Positions 1 to 6,177 of a DNA stretch of 6,392 nt are shown one piece after another. Each line of letters begins with the position of its first letter. Position 1 is the stretch's first letter. The notes under the pieces are model-generated. The model ran no database searches, had not been told where the DNA came from, and saw only the letters and a list, made by a program, of their open reading frames with translations. A program made the translations under genes and the position numbers. The stretch is from an uncultured Lachnospiraceae bacterium (GTDB taxonomy: Bacteria; Bacillota; Clostridia; Lachnospirales; Lachnospiraceae), in contig CALYVE010000107.1 in assembly GCA_945492935.1 (NCBI GenBank), positions 1-6,392 on the forward strand, written 5' to 3'.

Positions 1-1320
1 CTTTTTTTCGTGCTGTTGTCTGGCTGCGGAAAAAAGAAAGGCGTTGAAGATGATTTTAATGCTATACAAGATGGTCAAACGACAGTGACAAATACGATTG
101 ACGGGGGAGATGCAAACGCAGTTGAAAATGAAAACAATCAGACACCGGAGCATGTACAGTATAGTATAGATTTAAAAGGGGCTGGCAACAAATTTAATGT
201 TGATGCGGATGTGATTTCTGATTATCCGAATAAAGTCAATGTGTTTAATATGCAGGAAATCACAATCGATAAAGATTACCTTTTGGATTTGTCAAAAAAA
301 ATATTTGACGATGGAGAATATACCGTGAAAAAGCCGGTGTGGCTTTGTTCGATTTCGGAATTGAACGAAGAAAAGGAATATCTTGACCAGCTTAACAAAG
401 AAATTAGGGATAAAAATGGTGATGTTGTATGCGGGGACTCTATGCTTTATCAAAATATTCTTGTAGCAATATATGAAAATGCGTATCTTAATGAGGAGTA
501 CAATATTGACGATGTTATTTTTAAAACACTGGTGAATGGTGAACCGGGAGAGACAGCAAGAATTCAGGGAAAAATCAATGGCGAAGAATATGAATTGTTT
601 TATATAAACACAAATTATTATAAGGATTTGTATCTTTATAAGATTGGCTGTACACCGGAAAAAATAGGATATCATTTGCCGGAACAGGCAGCCGTTACCG
701 ATACATTTGGTGAAAATGTATGCAACAGGGAACAAGCCGAAGCATTGGCAAATGACTTCATTTTGTCCGGTGGATTCGATGATTACCAGCTTGTTCAAAC
801 CTTTCTTGCAAGAGGGGCAAAAGAAATGGATGATTCTCCGATTTTAGATGGCTATCGTTTTGAATATGTTCCTGTTATTGATGGATTAGAGAATGCATTT
901 ACAATATATACACGTGCAACTACCGAATATGACCCGGACTGCGAAATGTCGGAGTTTGCCGAACAACCGGTGATTCAGATAGATGTTGACAGCACAGGAA
1001 TAACAGCTGTAAGATTCGGGAAATTATACGAAGTCGGAACAACAATGAGTGACGAAACAACTTTAATTACTTTCGATGCTGCGAATGAATCTGTAAAAAA
1101 TGCAGTTGAAAATACGCTTGAAAGTTATAGCGAAATAAATAGGATAAAATTTGAATATATTACTGTTCAATATGATAAGCAGTATGTTAATATTCCGGCT
1201 TGGGTATATTATGTCAAGACTGGCACAAGTGAAACAATTGCTGTCATTGCATGTAACGCCTTAGATGGTTCGATTATCTATTTCGAACCAACCTTAGATC
1301 GTTACCTGTGGTATTTCTAA
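1..1320 (+). CDS. Secreted lipoprotein of unknown function, 5' end cut by window
   Basis: Only the 3' part of the gene is present: 439 codons plus a TAA stop. The frame is open to base 1 and the first residues read LFFVLLSGCGKKK, the end of a hydrophobic signal peptide followed by an LSGC lipobox. The Cys at residue 9 of the visible part is the expected lipidation site. The GTG at 10 cannot be the true start because it would leave only five residues before that Cys, so the start lies upstream of the window. The mature protein should sit on the outer face of the cytoplasmic membrane. A short Lys patch is followed by an acidic, Asn/Thr-rich linker to about residue 55, then a large acidic globular part without further membrane segments. 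The C-terminal ~75 residues (NIPAWVYYVKTG...ALDGSIIYFEP) read like a PepSY/YycI-type beta-rich fold, which is a resemblance only. I do not recognise the family; secreted lipoproteins of this size are common in Clostridia. Lipoprotein status is firm, function unknown. Confidence 0.85.
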   Translation, partial: LFFVLLSGCGKKKGVEDDFNAIQDGQTTVTNTIDGGDANAVENENNQTPEHVQYSIDLKGAGNKFNVDADVISDYPNKVNVFNMQEITIDKDYLLDLSKKIFDDGEYTVKKPVWLCSISELNEEKEYLDQLNKEIRDKNGDVVCGDSMLYQNILVAIYENAYLNEEYNIDDVIFKTLVNGEPGETARIQGKINGEEYELFYINTNYYKDLYLYKIGCTPEKIGYHLPEQAAVTDTFGENVCNREQAEALANDFILSGGFDDYQLVQTFLARGAKEMDDSPILDGYRFEYVPVIDGLENAFTIYTRATTEYDPDCEMSEFAEQPVIQIDVDSTGITAVRFGKLYEVGTTMSDETTLITFDAANESVKNAVENTLESYSEINRIKFEYITVQYDKQYVNIPAWVYYVKTGTSETIAVIACNALDGSIIYFEPTLDRYLWYF

Positions 1321-2298
1321 CTACTTCATGTAGTCCGGTACGGCATCACGACCGAGCCTTGCTAACATTTGTTTATCGCTCCTTATTGTAGCACAAGCTA
1401 CAGTTGTAAGCATATTTCCTGTAATTGTGGCGGATGCGCCTCCAACAAAGGCTCGTTCGCCATCATTTTTTATTAATGCACGTCCTGCTGCAAGTCGAAT
1501 GTTCGCTTCAGGATTGATATATCTGAAAAAGGCAATGGTTCGTAAAATATCTTCTTCTGAGATACGTTCTAAATTTTCAAATGGTGTTCCCTTGATTGGC
1601 ATCAGTGCGTTTATTGGAATGGAATCTATTTCTAATTCTGCAAGGCTGATTGCCATATCAAGACGGTCCTCCCATGTCTCGCCCATGCCGATAATACCAC
1701 CGGAACAGGCACACATACCGATTTCTTTGACGAGCTTTAATGTTTCGATTTTTTGTTCGTAAGTGTGTGTTGTACAAATGTATGGAAAATAACGCTTTGA
1801 TGTTTCAATGTTGTGGTGGTAGCTTGTGACACCGGCCTCGCGAAGTCGGATTAACTGCTCTTTTGTCAGAAAACCCATTGAGGCGCAAAGGTCGATTTTG
1901 CACTCTCGGTGCATTGTTTCGTAAGCATGAATGGCTTTCTCAAACTCTTCGCCGGAAAGTGCTTTGCCGGATGTCACGATGGAAAAACGATGCACACCTT
2001 CCCGCTCGTTCATTTTGCAGGCTTCAACGATTTTTTCTTCCGGAAGAAAATCATATACCTCGCAGTCGGTATGGTTATGTGCAGATTGTGCACAATATTT
2101 GCAGTCTTCCGGGCAACGGCCGCTTCGACCGTTGATGATAGAACAAAGATCAACGTACTCTTTGCAAAAATGTTCCCGAATCATGTCAGCACCCTTGCAG
2201 AGGGTGTCAAGATCGCAGCTTATGAAGAAGGATAAATCGTCCGTTCTGTTAAGCCGTTTCCCGTTTATTATTTCTTTCGCAAGTGTAAGTAAATTCAT
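1321..2298 (-). CDS. bioB: Biotin synthase BioB (radical SAM)
   Basis: Converts dethiobiotin to biotin by inserting sulfur, the last step of biotin synthesis, in the cytoplasm. The 325-residue protein (E. coli BioB has 346) carries the radical SAM motif CPEDCKYCAQS with Cys62, Cys66 and Cys69 for the [4Fe-4S] cluster. Other BioB hallmarks are YHHNIETS (160-167), TTHTYE (176-181), CSGGIIGMGE (198-207), the IPIN-x-L-x-PIKGTP stretch (227-239) and IRLAAGR (267-273). By my manual alignment Cys138, Cys198 and Arg268 match the E. coli auxiliary-cluster ligands Cys128, Cys188 and Arg260, but the Cys97 position is Ser106 and extra cysteines occur at 133, 175 and 196. This fits BioBs of obligate anaerobes, which may hold a different auxiliary cluster. 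The start is fixed by an AAGGAGA ribosome site (2304-2310) five bases upstream of the ATG. It is transcribed leftward from its own promoter with a BirA-like operator. No other biotin gene is in the window. Its stop abuts the stop of the convergent lipoprotein gene. Confidence 0.97.
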   Translation of the reverse strand: MNLLTLAKEIINGKRLNRTDDLSFFISCDLDTLCKGADMIREHFCKEYVDLCSIINGRSGRCPEDCKYCAQSAHNHTDCEVYDFLPEEKIVEACKMNEREGVHRFSIVTSGKALSGEEFEKAIHAYETMHRECKIDLCASMGFLTKEQLIRLREAGVTSYHHNIETSKRYFPYICTTHTYEQKIETLKLVKEIGMCACSGGIIGMGETWEDRLDMAISLAELEIDSIPINALMPIKGTPFENLERISEEDILRTIAFFRYINPEANIRLAAGRALIKNDGERAFVGGASATITGNMLTTVACATIRSDKQMLARLGRDAVPDYMK

Positions 2299-2385
2299 AT
2301 GTATCTCCTTTTTGTTATTTATGAAAAATTTCCGTCGTGTTTGTTGGAGTAAAATTCAAAATATAAAACGTAAAATGTAAAATGC

Positions 2386-2420
2386 AAATGTAAACCATAT
2401 TGCATTTATGGTTAACATTT
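2386..2420. promoter_or_regulatory. BirA-type biotin operator
   Basis: An inverted repeat of AAATGTAAACC (2386-2396) and GGTTAACATTT (2410-2420) has 11-bp arms with one mismatch and a 13-nt spacer. The arms match the known BirA operator half-sites (TTGTAAACC / GGTTAACAA type), although the spacer is a little shorter than the 14-16 nt usually described. It touches the -10 box of the bioB promoter and covers the expected transcription start, so bound biotinoyl-AMP-loaded BirA would block bioB transcription. Position, arm sequence and the downstream gene agree; BirA itself is not in the window. Confidence 0.85.
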
Positions 2421-2446
2421 TATATCATTTTAGTTGAGATAGTCAA
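2419..2446 (-). promoter_or_regulatory. bioB promoter (sigma-70/SigA type)
   Basis: Read on the minus strand, a -35 box TTGACT (2441-2446) is followed after 16 nt by a -10 box TATAAA (2419-2424), each five of six matches to consensus. Transcription should start near 2412, inside the BirA-like inverted repeat, giving a leader of roughly 110 nt before bioB. The -35 box lies within a small inverted repeat AGTTGA-gatag-TCAACT (2432-2448). The leader itself is AT-rich; apart from short GTAAAAT-type repeats next to the operator and the ribosome site I see nothing structured in it. Confidence 0.75.
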
Positions 2447-2564
2447 CTGTTTTTGGTTTATTATTTGGATTAAATGAGGTAACATCAAAACTCAAGATGC
2501 CGGTGTTTGAACAGGTAGTGGCAGATAGAATAGAAAAAGATATGTGAGTATTCTAGAACAAACA

Positions 2565-2735
2565 GCTTTCGAAAGCGGATGATGGATTCCATGTAGGGAC
2601 ATTTGCGACCGTCAGTACTTAATGAGTGCATTGCGCGAATTTAGTACTGCTACGCGGAGCAACTAAGCGAGAGCGGTCCCGGAATGGAACCATCACCGTG
2701 AAGAAAGCGTCCGGGTAAGAATCGTGCCAACGATT
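2565..2735 (+). ncRNA. Candidate structured RNA or palindromic intergenic element
   Basis: This island is about 47-57% GC, while the flanks at 2401-2460 and 2761-2820 are near 25%. All frames carry stops, so it is not coding. Pairings seen by eye: a perfect palindrome GCTTTCGAAAGC (2565-2576); a long-range closing stem GATGG+ATTCC (2581-2590) with GGAAT and CCATC (2681-2685, 2690-2694, a 4-nt bulge between); GGGAC (2596-2600) with GTCCC (2676-2680); CAGTACT (2613-2619) with AGTACTG (2643-2649); a small AATG/CATT hairpin inside; and a separate hairpin AATCGT-gcca-ACGATT (2720-2735). Alternative pairings compete: TTAGT/ACTAA with TGCT/AGCA (2641-2666), and CCCGGA (2678-2683) with TCCGGG (2710-2715). 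I do not recognise an RNA family. It could be a small RNA, a leader of the MoxR operon or a dispersed palindromic repeat. The strand is uncertain because the element is nearly symmetrical. Confidence 0.4.
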
Positions 2736-2752
2736 ACTTGACAGAAACTTTG

Positions 2753-2786
2753 TGCAATGAATTGATACAAATCAGATGCATTTTTT
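2753..2786 (+). terminator. Weak intrinsic-terminator-like hairpin upstream of the MoxR gene
   Basis: TGCA (2753-2756) pairs with TGCA (2777-2780), and after an internal loop TTGAT (2762-2766) pairs with ATCAG (2771-2775, one G-T pair) around an ACAA loop; six T follow at once (2781-2786). The stem is short and AT-rich, so termination would be inefficient. It would end transcripts from the hairpin island before they reach the MoxR gene, or act as an attenuator for it. Confidence 0.3.
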
Positions 2787-2864
2787 GGTAAAATAAGAGT
2801 ATAGAATAAAATCGGATTATGTAAGGATGGGATTTGTTCCGTATGGGAGGGAATATCCCGTTGC

Positions 2865-2872
2865 AGGGGAGG
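2865..2872 (+). promoter_or_regulatory. Ribosome binding site that fixes the MoxR start
   Basis: AGGGGAGG lies six bases before the ATG at 2879. The longer open frame from a TTG at 2834 has no comparable site and would add 15 residues not expected in a MoxR protein, so the ATG at 2879 is preferred. Confidence 0.85.
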
Positions 2873-2878
2873 AATTAT

Positions 2879-3826
2879 ATGCAGGAAGTAAAGGAACTTG
2901 TGGATAAGCTTAGAGACAATGTATCTAAGGTAATACTGGGTGCCGAGGATACAATCGATTATATTTTGACTGCCATTCTGGCAGGCGGTCATGTGTTGAT
3001 TGAGGATCAGCCAGGCACAGGTAAAACGATGCTTGCGAAAGCGTTTGCGAAGAGCATGAACGGCGATTTTAAGCGTGTGCAGTTTACACCGGATTTGCTG
3101 CCTTCGGATATTACCGGTCTTAGTATTTACAATCAGAAGGAGCAGCAGTTTGTTCTTTCGAAGGGACCTGTTTTTACAAATGTTCTGCTTGCCGATGAGA
3201 TTAACCGAGCAACGCCGCGAACACAGTCTAGCCTGCTTGAGGCTATGGAGGAGCGTCAGGTTACAATCGATGGAGAGACAATGCAGCTTGCGAGACCGTT
3301 TTTGGTAATAGCAACTGAAAATCCATTGGAGACAATCGGAACATTTCCGCTTCCGGAAGCACAACTCGACCGTTTCCTTATGAAGCTTGATATGGGTAAA
3401 TCTACGAAGGAACACGAGCTTAGCATTATTGATTGCTATATAGAGAATTCACCGCTTAACACACTTGAGGCGGTGTGTGACATGGAACAATTGATTCAGG
3501 CACAGGAGCGAATCAGCAAGGTATTTGTGCATCAGGATATTCGGAAATACATCGTTGATATTGTATTTGCACTTCGAGAGAATAGTCGCGTGCAGGCGGG
3601 TGTCAGCACACGAGGTATTCTTGCGATGGTTAAAAGTGCACAGGCATATGCAGCCATGTCCGGTCGAAACTATGTTGAGCCGGATGACGTTAAGAAGCTT
3701 GCACCTCGTATTTTTGGTCATCGTATTATTGCAGTCGGAAGCCAGAATCAATACAAAAAGAATTATGATCTGGTAAATGAGGTTGTAGTGACTGTTAAGG
3801 TTCCGGTTGAGAGTTGGGAGAAATAA
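2879..3826 (+). CDS. MoxR-family AAA+ ATPase
   Basis: A cytoplasmic AAA+ ATPase of 315 residues, the usual MoxR length of 310-330. Family members are regarded as chaperone-like ATPases that remodel or activate partner proteins encoded beside them. Visible motifs are Walker A EDQPGTGKT (42-50), the MoxR stretch RVQFTPDLLPSDITG (66-80), Walker B VLLADE (102-107) followed by INRA, sensor 1 IATENP (144-149), the highly conserved GTFPLPEAQLDRF (154-166, Arg165 as likely arginine finger) and a sensor-2 type GVSTRG (241-246). All key residues are present, so an active ATPase is expected. The gene is first in an operon: its TAA is followed with no gap by the ATG of the DUF58 gene, and a membrane protein gene follows that. 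DUF58 proteins are the normal partners of MoxR ATPases. The promoter is not clear. The family is certain; the client process is unknown. Confidence 0.95.
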   Translation: MQEVKELVDKLRDNVSKVILGAEDTIDYILTAILAGGHVLIEDQPGTGKTMLAKAFAKSMNGDFKRVQFTPDLLPSDITGLSIYNQKEQQFVLSKGPVFTNVLLADEINRATPRTQSSLLEAMEERQVTIDGETMQLARPFLVIATENPLETIGTFPLPEAQLDRFLMKLDMGKSTKEHELSIIDCYIENSPLNTLEAVCDMEQLIQAQERISKVFVHQDIRKYIVDIVFALRENSRVQAGVSTRGILAMVKSAQAYAAMSGRNYVEPDDVKKLAPRIFGHRIIAVGSQNQYKKNYDLVNEVVVTVKVPVESWEK

Positions 3827-4948
3827 ATGAGGCTTTTTCTTGCGATTATTATAGCGTATGTGATTTATCGTATACAGCATTCGCTTTATCGGAACAACTG
3901 GAAGAGCAAGCTTAATGTTGCTGTCCGATTTCGTGATTATGATTGTTCCGTCGGAGACAAAAATGTTTTAATTGAGACAATCAATAATGCAAAGTCTTTA
4001 CCGCTTCCCGTTCTTCATGCCAAGTTTTCGGTTGATCGAAGTCTTGTATTTGAAAATCTTGACAATTCAGTGGTAACAGACGGCTATTATAGAAATGATG
4101 TCTTTTGTGTTCTGGGAAACCAGAAAATTACAAGACAGCTTGATTTTTGTGCGCAAAAAAGAGGGTATTATGAAATCCCTTCCGTGGAGCTTGTTGCGAA
4201 GGATTTCTTCCTGCTTGGATTTTTTGCCCAAAAAGTGAAGAACCATACAAATCTTCATGTGCATCCGGCTCCGATTGTAGGGGAGCAGATTGATACACTC
4301 AGTATGACACTTATGGGCGATCTTCAGGTCCGTAAAAATCTTCTGGAGGACCCATTTGTCTTTAGCGGAATACGAGAATATACATACGGGGATGCGATGA
4401 GAAGGGTAAACTGGAAGGCGTCTGCGCGCACAGGGGCTCTGATGGTAAACCAGTATCAGTACAGCTCGGATCAGTGCATTAAGATTTTGCTTAATATGGA
4501 GTCTTATTCTATGGACAGACCGGAGGGCCTTCAGGAGGAAAGCATTGGCCTTGCTTCTGAGCTGTGTGGGCGGTATTTGCAGGAAAATGTTCCGGTTATG
4601 TTTGAATCAAATGCACTTGATAAAGTTTCCAAAACGTTAAGTGCTGTTGAACAAGGTTCTTCCATAGAACATCAACGTACAATTAACCGTTGCCTAGCAC
4701 GAATTGACGGATATGCCGGCTATGATAAGTTTATAGAAATTCTTGAGCGGGCCATTTTGGCAAAAGAAAAAAATGTTTCCTATGTAATTATTTCTCCGTA
4801 TTGCAGAGAAGATTTGCTTGAGAAAATCGATTATTTGCAGGAACATGATATTCCGGTTCGCATGATTGTACCATATTACAACAAGTATGGATTTTCTGCG
4901 AGTCGAGACTATATTTATGAATGGCAGGTGAAGTATAATGGAGCGTAA
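3827..4948 (+). CDS. DUF58 domain-containing protein
   Basis: A 373-residue protein of the DUF58 family, the standard partner of MoxR ATPases. It has one N-terminal hydrophobic segment (about residues 3-14) and then a beta-rich region, where many relatives have two membrane helices; the family normally places most of the chain in the cytoplasm. The DUF58 signature runs from residue 175 to about 206: DPFVFSGIREYTYGD, then MRRVNWKASARTG. This matches the F-x-G-x-R-E-Y-x-x-G-D...R-x-NW-x-x-SAR pattern. The C-terminal part (YVIISPYCREDLLEKIDYL and on) fits the von Willebrand factor A-like fold expected after the motif. A GGGAG ribosome site (3816-3820) sits at the end of the MoxR gene, six bases before the ATG, and the last 11 bases overlap the next gene, so translation of the three genes is probably coupled. 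The molecular role is not established for the family. Confidence 0.92.
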   Translation: MRLFLAIIIAYVIYRIQHSLYRNNWKSKLNVAVRFRDYDCSVGDKNVLIETINNAKSLPLPVLHAKFSVDRSLVFENLDNSVVTDGYYRNDVFCVLGNQKITRQLDFCAQKRGYYEIPSVELVAKDFFLLGFFAQKVKNHTNLHVHPAPIVGEQIDTLSMTLMGDLQVRKNLLEDPFVFSGIREYTYGDAMRRVNWKASARTGALMVNQYQYSSDQCIKILLNMESYSMDRPEGLQEESIGLASELCGRYLQENVPVMFESNALDKVSKTLSAVEQGSSIEHQRTINRCLARIDGYAGYDKFIEILERAILAKEKNVSYVIISPYCREDLLEKIDYLQEHDIPVRMIVPYYNKYGFSASRDYIYEWQVKYNGA

Positions 4949-6155
4949 ATTAGAAATTGTGCGCTCGTTGCTGCGCATGCTTTTTAACTTATTATTTACA
5001 CTGATGCTTGCACATACCTTTTGTGCTGTGTATGTTGATAAGCAGTTTGAACCTCAATATATTGGCGAAATAGTGGCCTTTTATATTGTGTCGTATGCTG
5101 TGACTACAATTATAAAAAATATGCCGGCTGTGATTAGCGTTCACATTATGATTATCGGGGCTGCAGTTGCACTTCCGAATCTGATTGAGATACGTGTGTT
5201 ATTGGCAACCATTGCAGTTGTGTTATTCGTATCCACTATAGTCAACATAAACAAACCGGTTCAAACAAGGAAAACCGGATTTCCGATTGCACAGCTGGTT
5301 GTTGTTTTTCTTATGAATTTGTATGCCTATTACATCGGAAATGAAATGCTCATTCGAAGCTGTTATATCCTACCGGTAGTAATGCTCTTTTTGTTCCTTG
5401 TTTCCGTTTATCTGGATGGATTGCAAATCTATATAGATCGAACAAGCTCTATTACAGGAATCCCGGTTAAGAGGGTTGTATTTACGAATTCTATGTTTGT
5501 CGTTGGAATCCTTTTTGCACTTTTGGTTGCAATTGTTATAATAAATCTGTTTGGTGTAGACGGAAACTCTCTTCCGATATGGAAAGGACTTGCTTCGGCA
5601 GCTTTACTGATATTATTCGGAATCATTTACCTGATGGGCAGTTTTATAAATGCATTTACGGAGAATGGGAAAGAAGGGGCAGTTTATTCTGCGGCAAAGC
5701 AGCAGATTCAGGAGGAAGGAACAAACAGACTTGGGCAGATTCTTGAAATGCTTATTATAGTTGCATTGATAGCTGTAATATTATATGTTATATACAAACT
5801 TATTCGAATGCTGGGACGCAGGCTATTGCTTAAAAAACAGCATATCGGGGATTTGCTTGAACGTGCGGATGAATATGTTGAGGTGGCGGAAAAGCGGGAG
5901 ACATATTCGATGAAATCTGAACCGTCGACTGCGGAGTCGAAGATTCGTAAGCTATATCGCAATCGTATTTTGAAGCATAAGAATATGATTGATATTAATG
6001 ATTACAAGACCGTGCGCGATTATGAAATGCTGATGAAGCGGGAAGAACTCGGTGATATCAAAGCCCTGTCAGACCTTTATGCAAGCGTTCGCTACGGTGA
6101 GGTAAAGGCTGACAAAAAACTTGTCAAAGAGATGAAAGATTTGGCAAAGAAATAG
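4938..6155 (+). CDS. Polytopic membrane protein with DUF4129-like C-terminus, transglutaminase-less TgpA-type partner
   Basis: A 405-residue integral membrane protein with about eight or nine hydrophobic segments, roughly at 10-32, 43-60, 63-80, 86-105, 117-135, 140-159, 183-206, 216-240 and 268-290. A charged cytoplasmic tail follows, with a region rich in Glu/Lys/Arg at 300-335 and a domain at about 335-405 (RKLYRNRILKHKNM, TVRDYEMLMKREELGD, LSDLYASVRYGE). That domain resembles DUF4129, the C-terminal domain of many transglutaminase-like membrane proteins. In those relatives an extracytoplasmic transglutaminase core lies before the last membrane helix; here only about 27 residues (241-267) separate the last two helices and no Cys-His-Asp core is present. 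Its place after MoxR and DUF58 genes supports the same module. The ATG overlaps the DUF58 gene by 11 bases and is preceded by AGGTG (4926-4930) seven bases away. The membrane topology is clear, the DUF4129 call is moderately sure, the function unknown. Confidence 0.8.
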   Translation: MERKLEIVRSLLRMLFNLLFTLMLAHTFCAVYVDKQFEPQYIGEIVAFYIVSYAVTTIIKNMPAVISVHIMIIGAAVALPNLIEIRVLLATIAVVLFVSTIVNINKPVQTRKTGFPIAQLVVVFLMNLYAYYIGNEMLIRSCYILPVVMLFLFLVSVYLDGLQIYIDRTSSITGIPVKRVVFTNSMFVVGILFALLVAIVIINLFGVDGNSLPIWKGLASAALLILFGIIYLMGSFINAFTENGKEGAVYSAAKQQIQEEGTNRLGQILEMLIIVALIAVILYVIYKLIRMLGRRLLLKKQHIGDLLERADEYVEVAEKRETYSMKSEPSTAESKIRKLYRNRILKHKNMIDINDYKTVRDYEMLMKREELGDIKALSDLYASVRYGEVKADKKLVKEMKDLAKK

Positions 6156-6177
6156 ATCGAACAAAAGGTTGTTTACA

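Larger units (their letters stand above)
2299..2878. other. 580-nt intergenic region between divergent bioB and moxR operons
   Basis: No convincing protein gene lies here. From left to right it holds the bioB leader and ribosome site (2299-2385), the BirA-like operator and bioB promoter (2386-2446), an AT-rich stretch (2447-2564), a GC-richer hairpin island (2565-2735), a weak terminator-like hairpin (2753-2786) and an AT-rich leader ending in the strong ribosome site of the MoxR gene. No promoter with good -35 and -10 boxes at normal spacing was found for the MoxR operon. A possible -10 (TAGAAT, 2802-2807) lacks a good -35 partner. Confidence 0.7.

Noticed and set aside
292..798. 168-codon minus-strand open frame inside the lipoprotein gene
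   Set aside because: Its hydrophobic Ile/Phe-rich translation is what AT-rich DNA gives in antisense; no start signal.
1427..2380. Several plus-strand open frames of 90-149 codons opposite bioB
   Set aside because: They are antisense to a well-conserved enzyme and their translations show no domain; they are shadows of the bioB coding frame.
2497..2547. Short open frame MPVFEQVVADRIEKDM on the plus strand, open upstream to 2443
   Set aside because: Only 16 codons from the ATG, no ribosome site at proper distance (the nearest TGAGG lies too far upstream) and no family resemblance I could name. It may be a gene remnant but cannot be supported.
2565..2735. Transposon or insertion-sequence interpretation of the hairpin island
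   Set aside because: No transposase fragment, no clear terminal inverted repeats with target duplications; a small non-autonomous element remains possible but cannot be shown from one copy.
2738..2743. Perfect -35 hexamer TTGACA upstream of the MoxR gene
   Set aside because: No -10 box at 16-18 nt; the nearest acceptable one (TACAAA, 2766-2771) is 22 nt away, and the position lies at the terminator-like hairpin.
2698..2790. Open stretch reading RKRPGKNRANDYLTETLC, downstream of the hairpin island
   Set aside because: It has no start codon with a ribosome site, is preceded by in-frame stops and overlaps hairpins and the T-tract; it looks protein-like by chance or is a decayed remnant.
2834..2878. 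15-residue N-terminal extension of the MoxR frame from a TTG codon
   Set aside because: The ATG at 2879 has a near-ideal ribosome site and gives the normal family start; the extension is not needed.
2693..3415. 240-codon minus-strand open frame across the MoxR gene
   Set aside because: It lies antisense to a certain gene, is rich in Arg/Cys/Leu/His with no recognisable motif, and has no ribosome site; it is a shadow frame.
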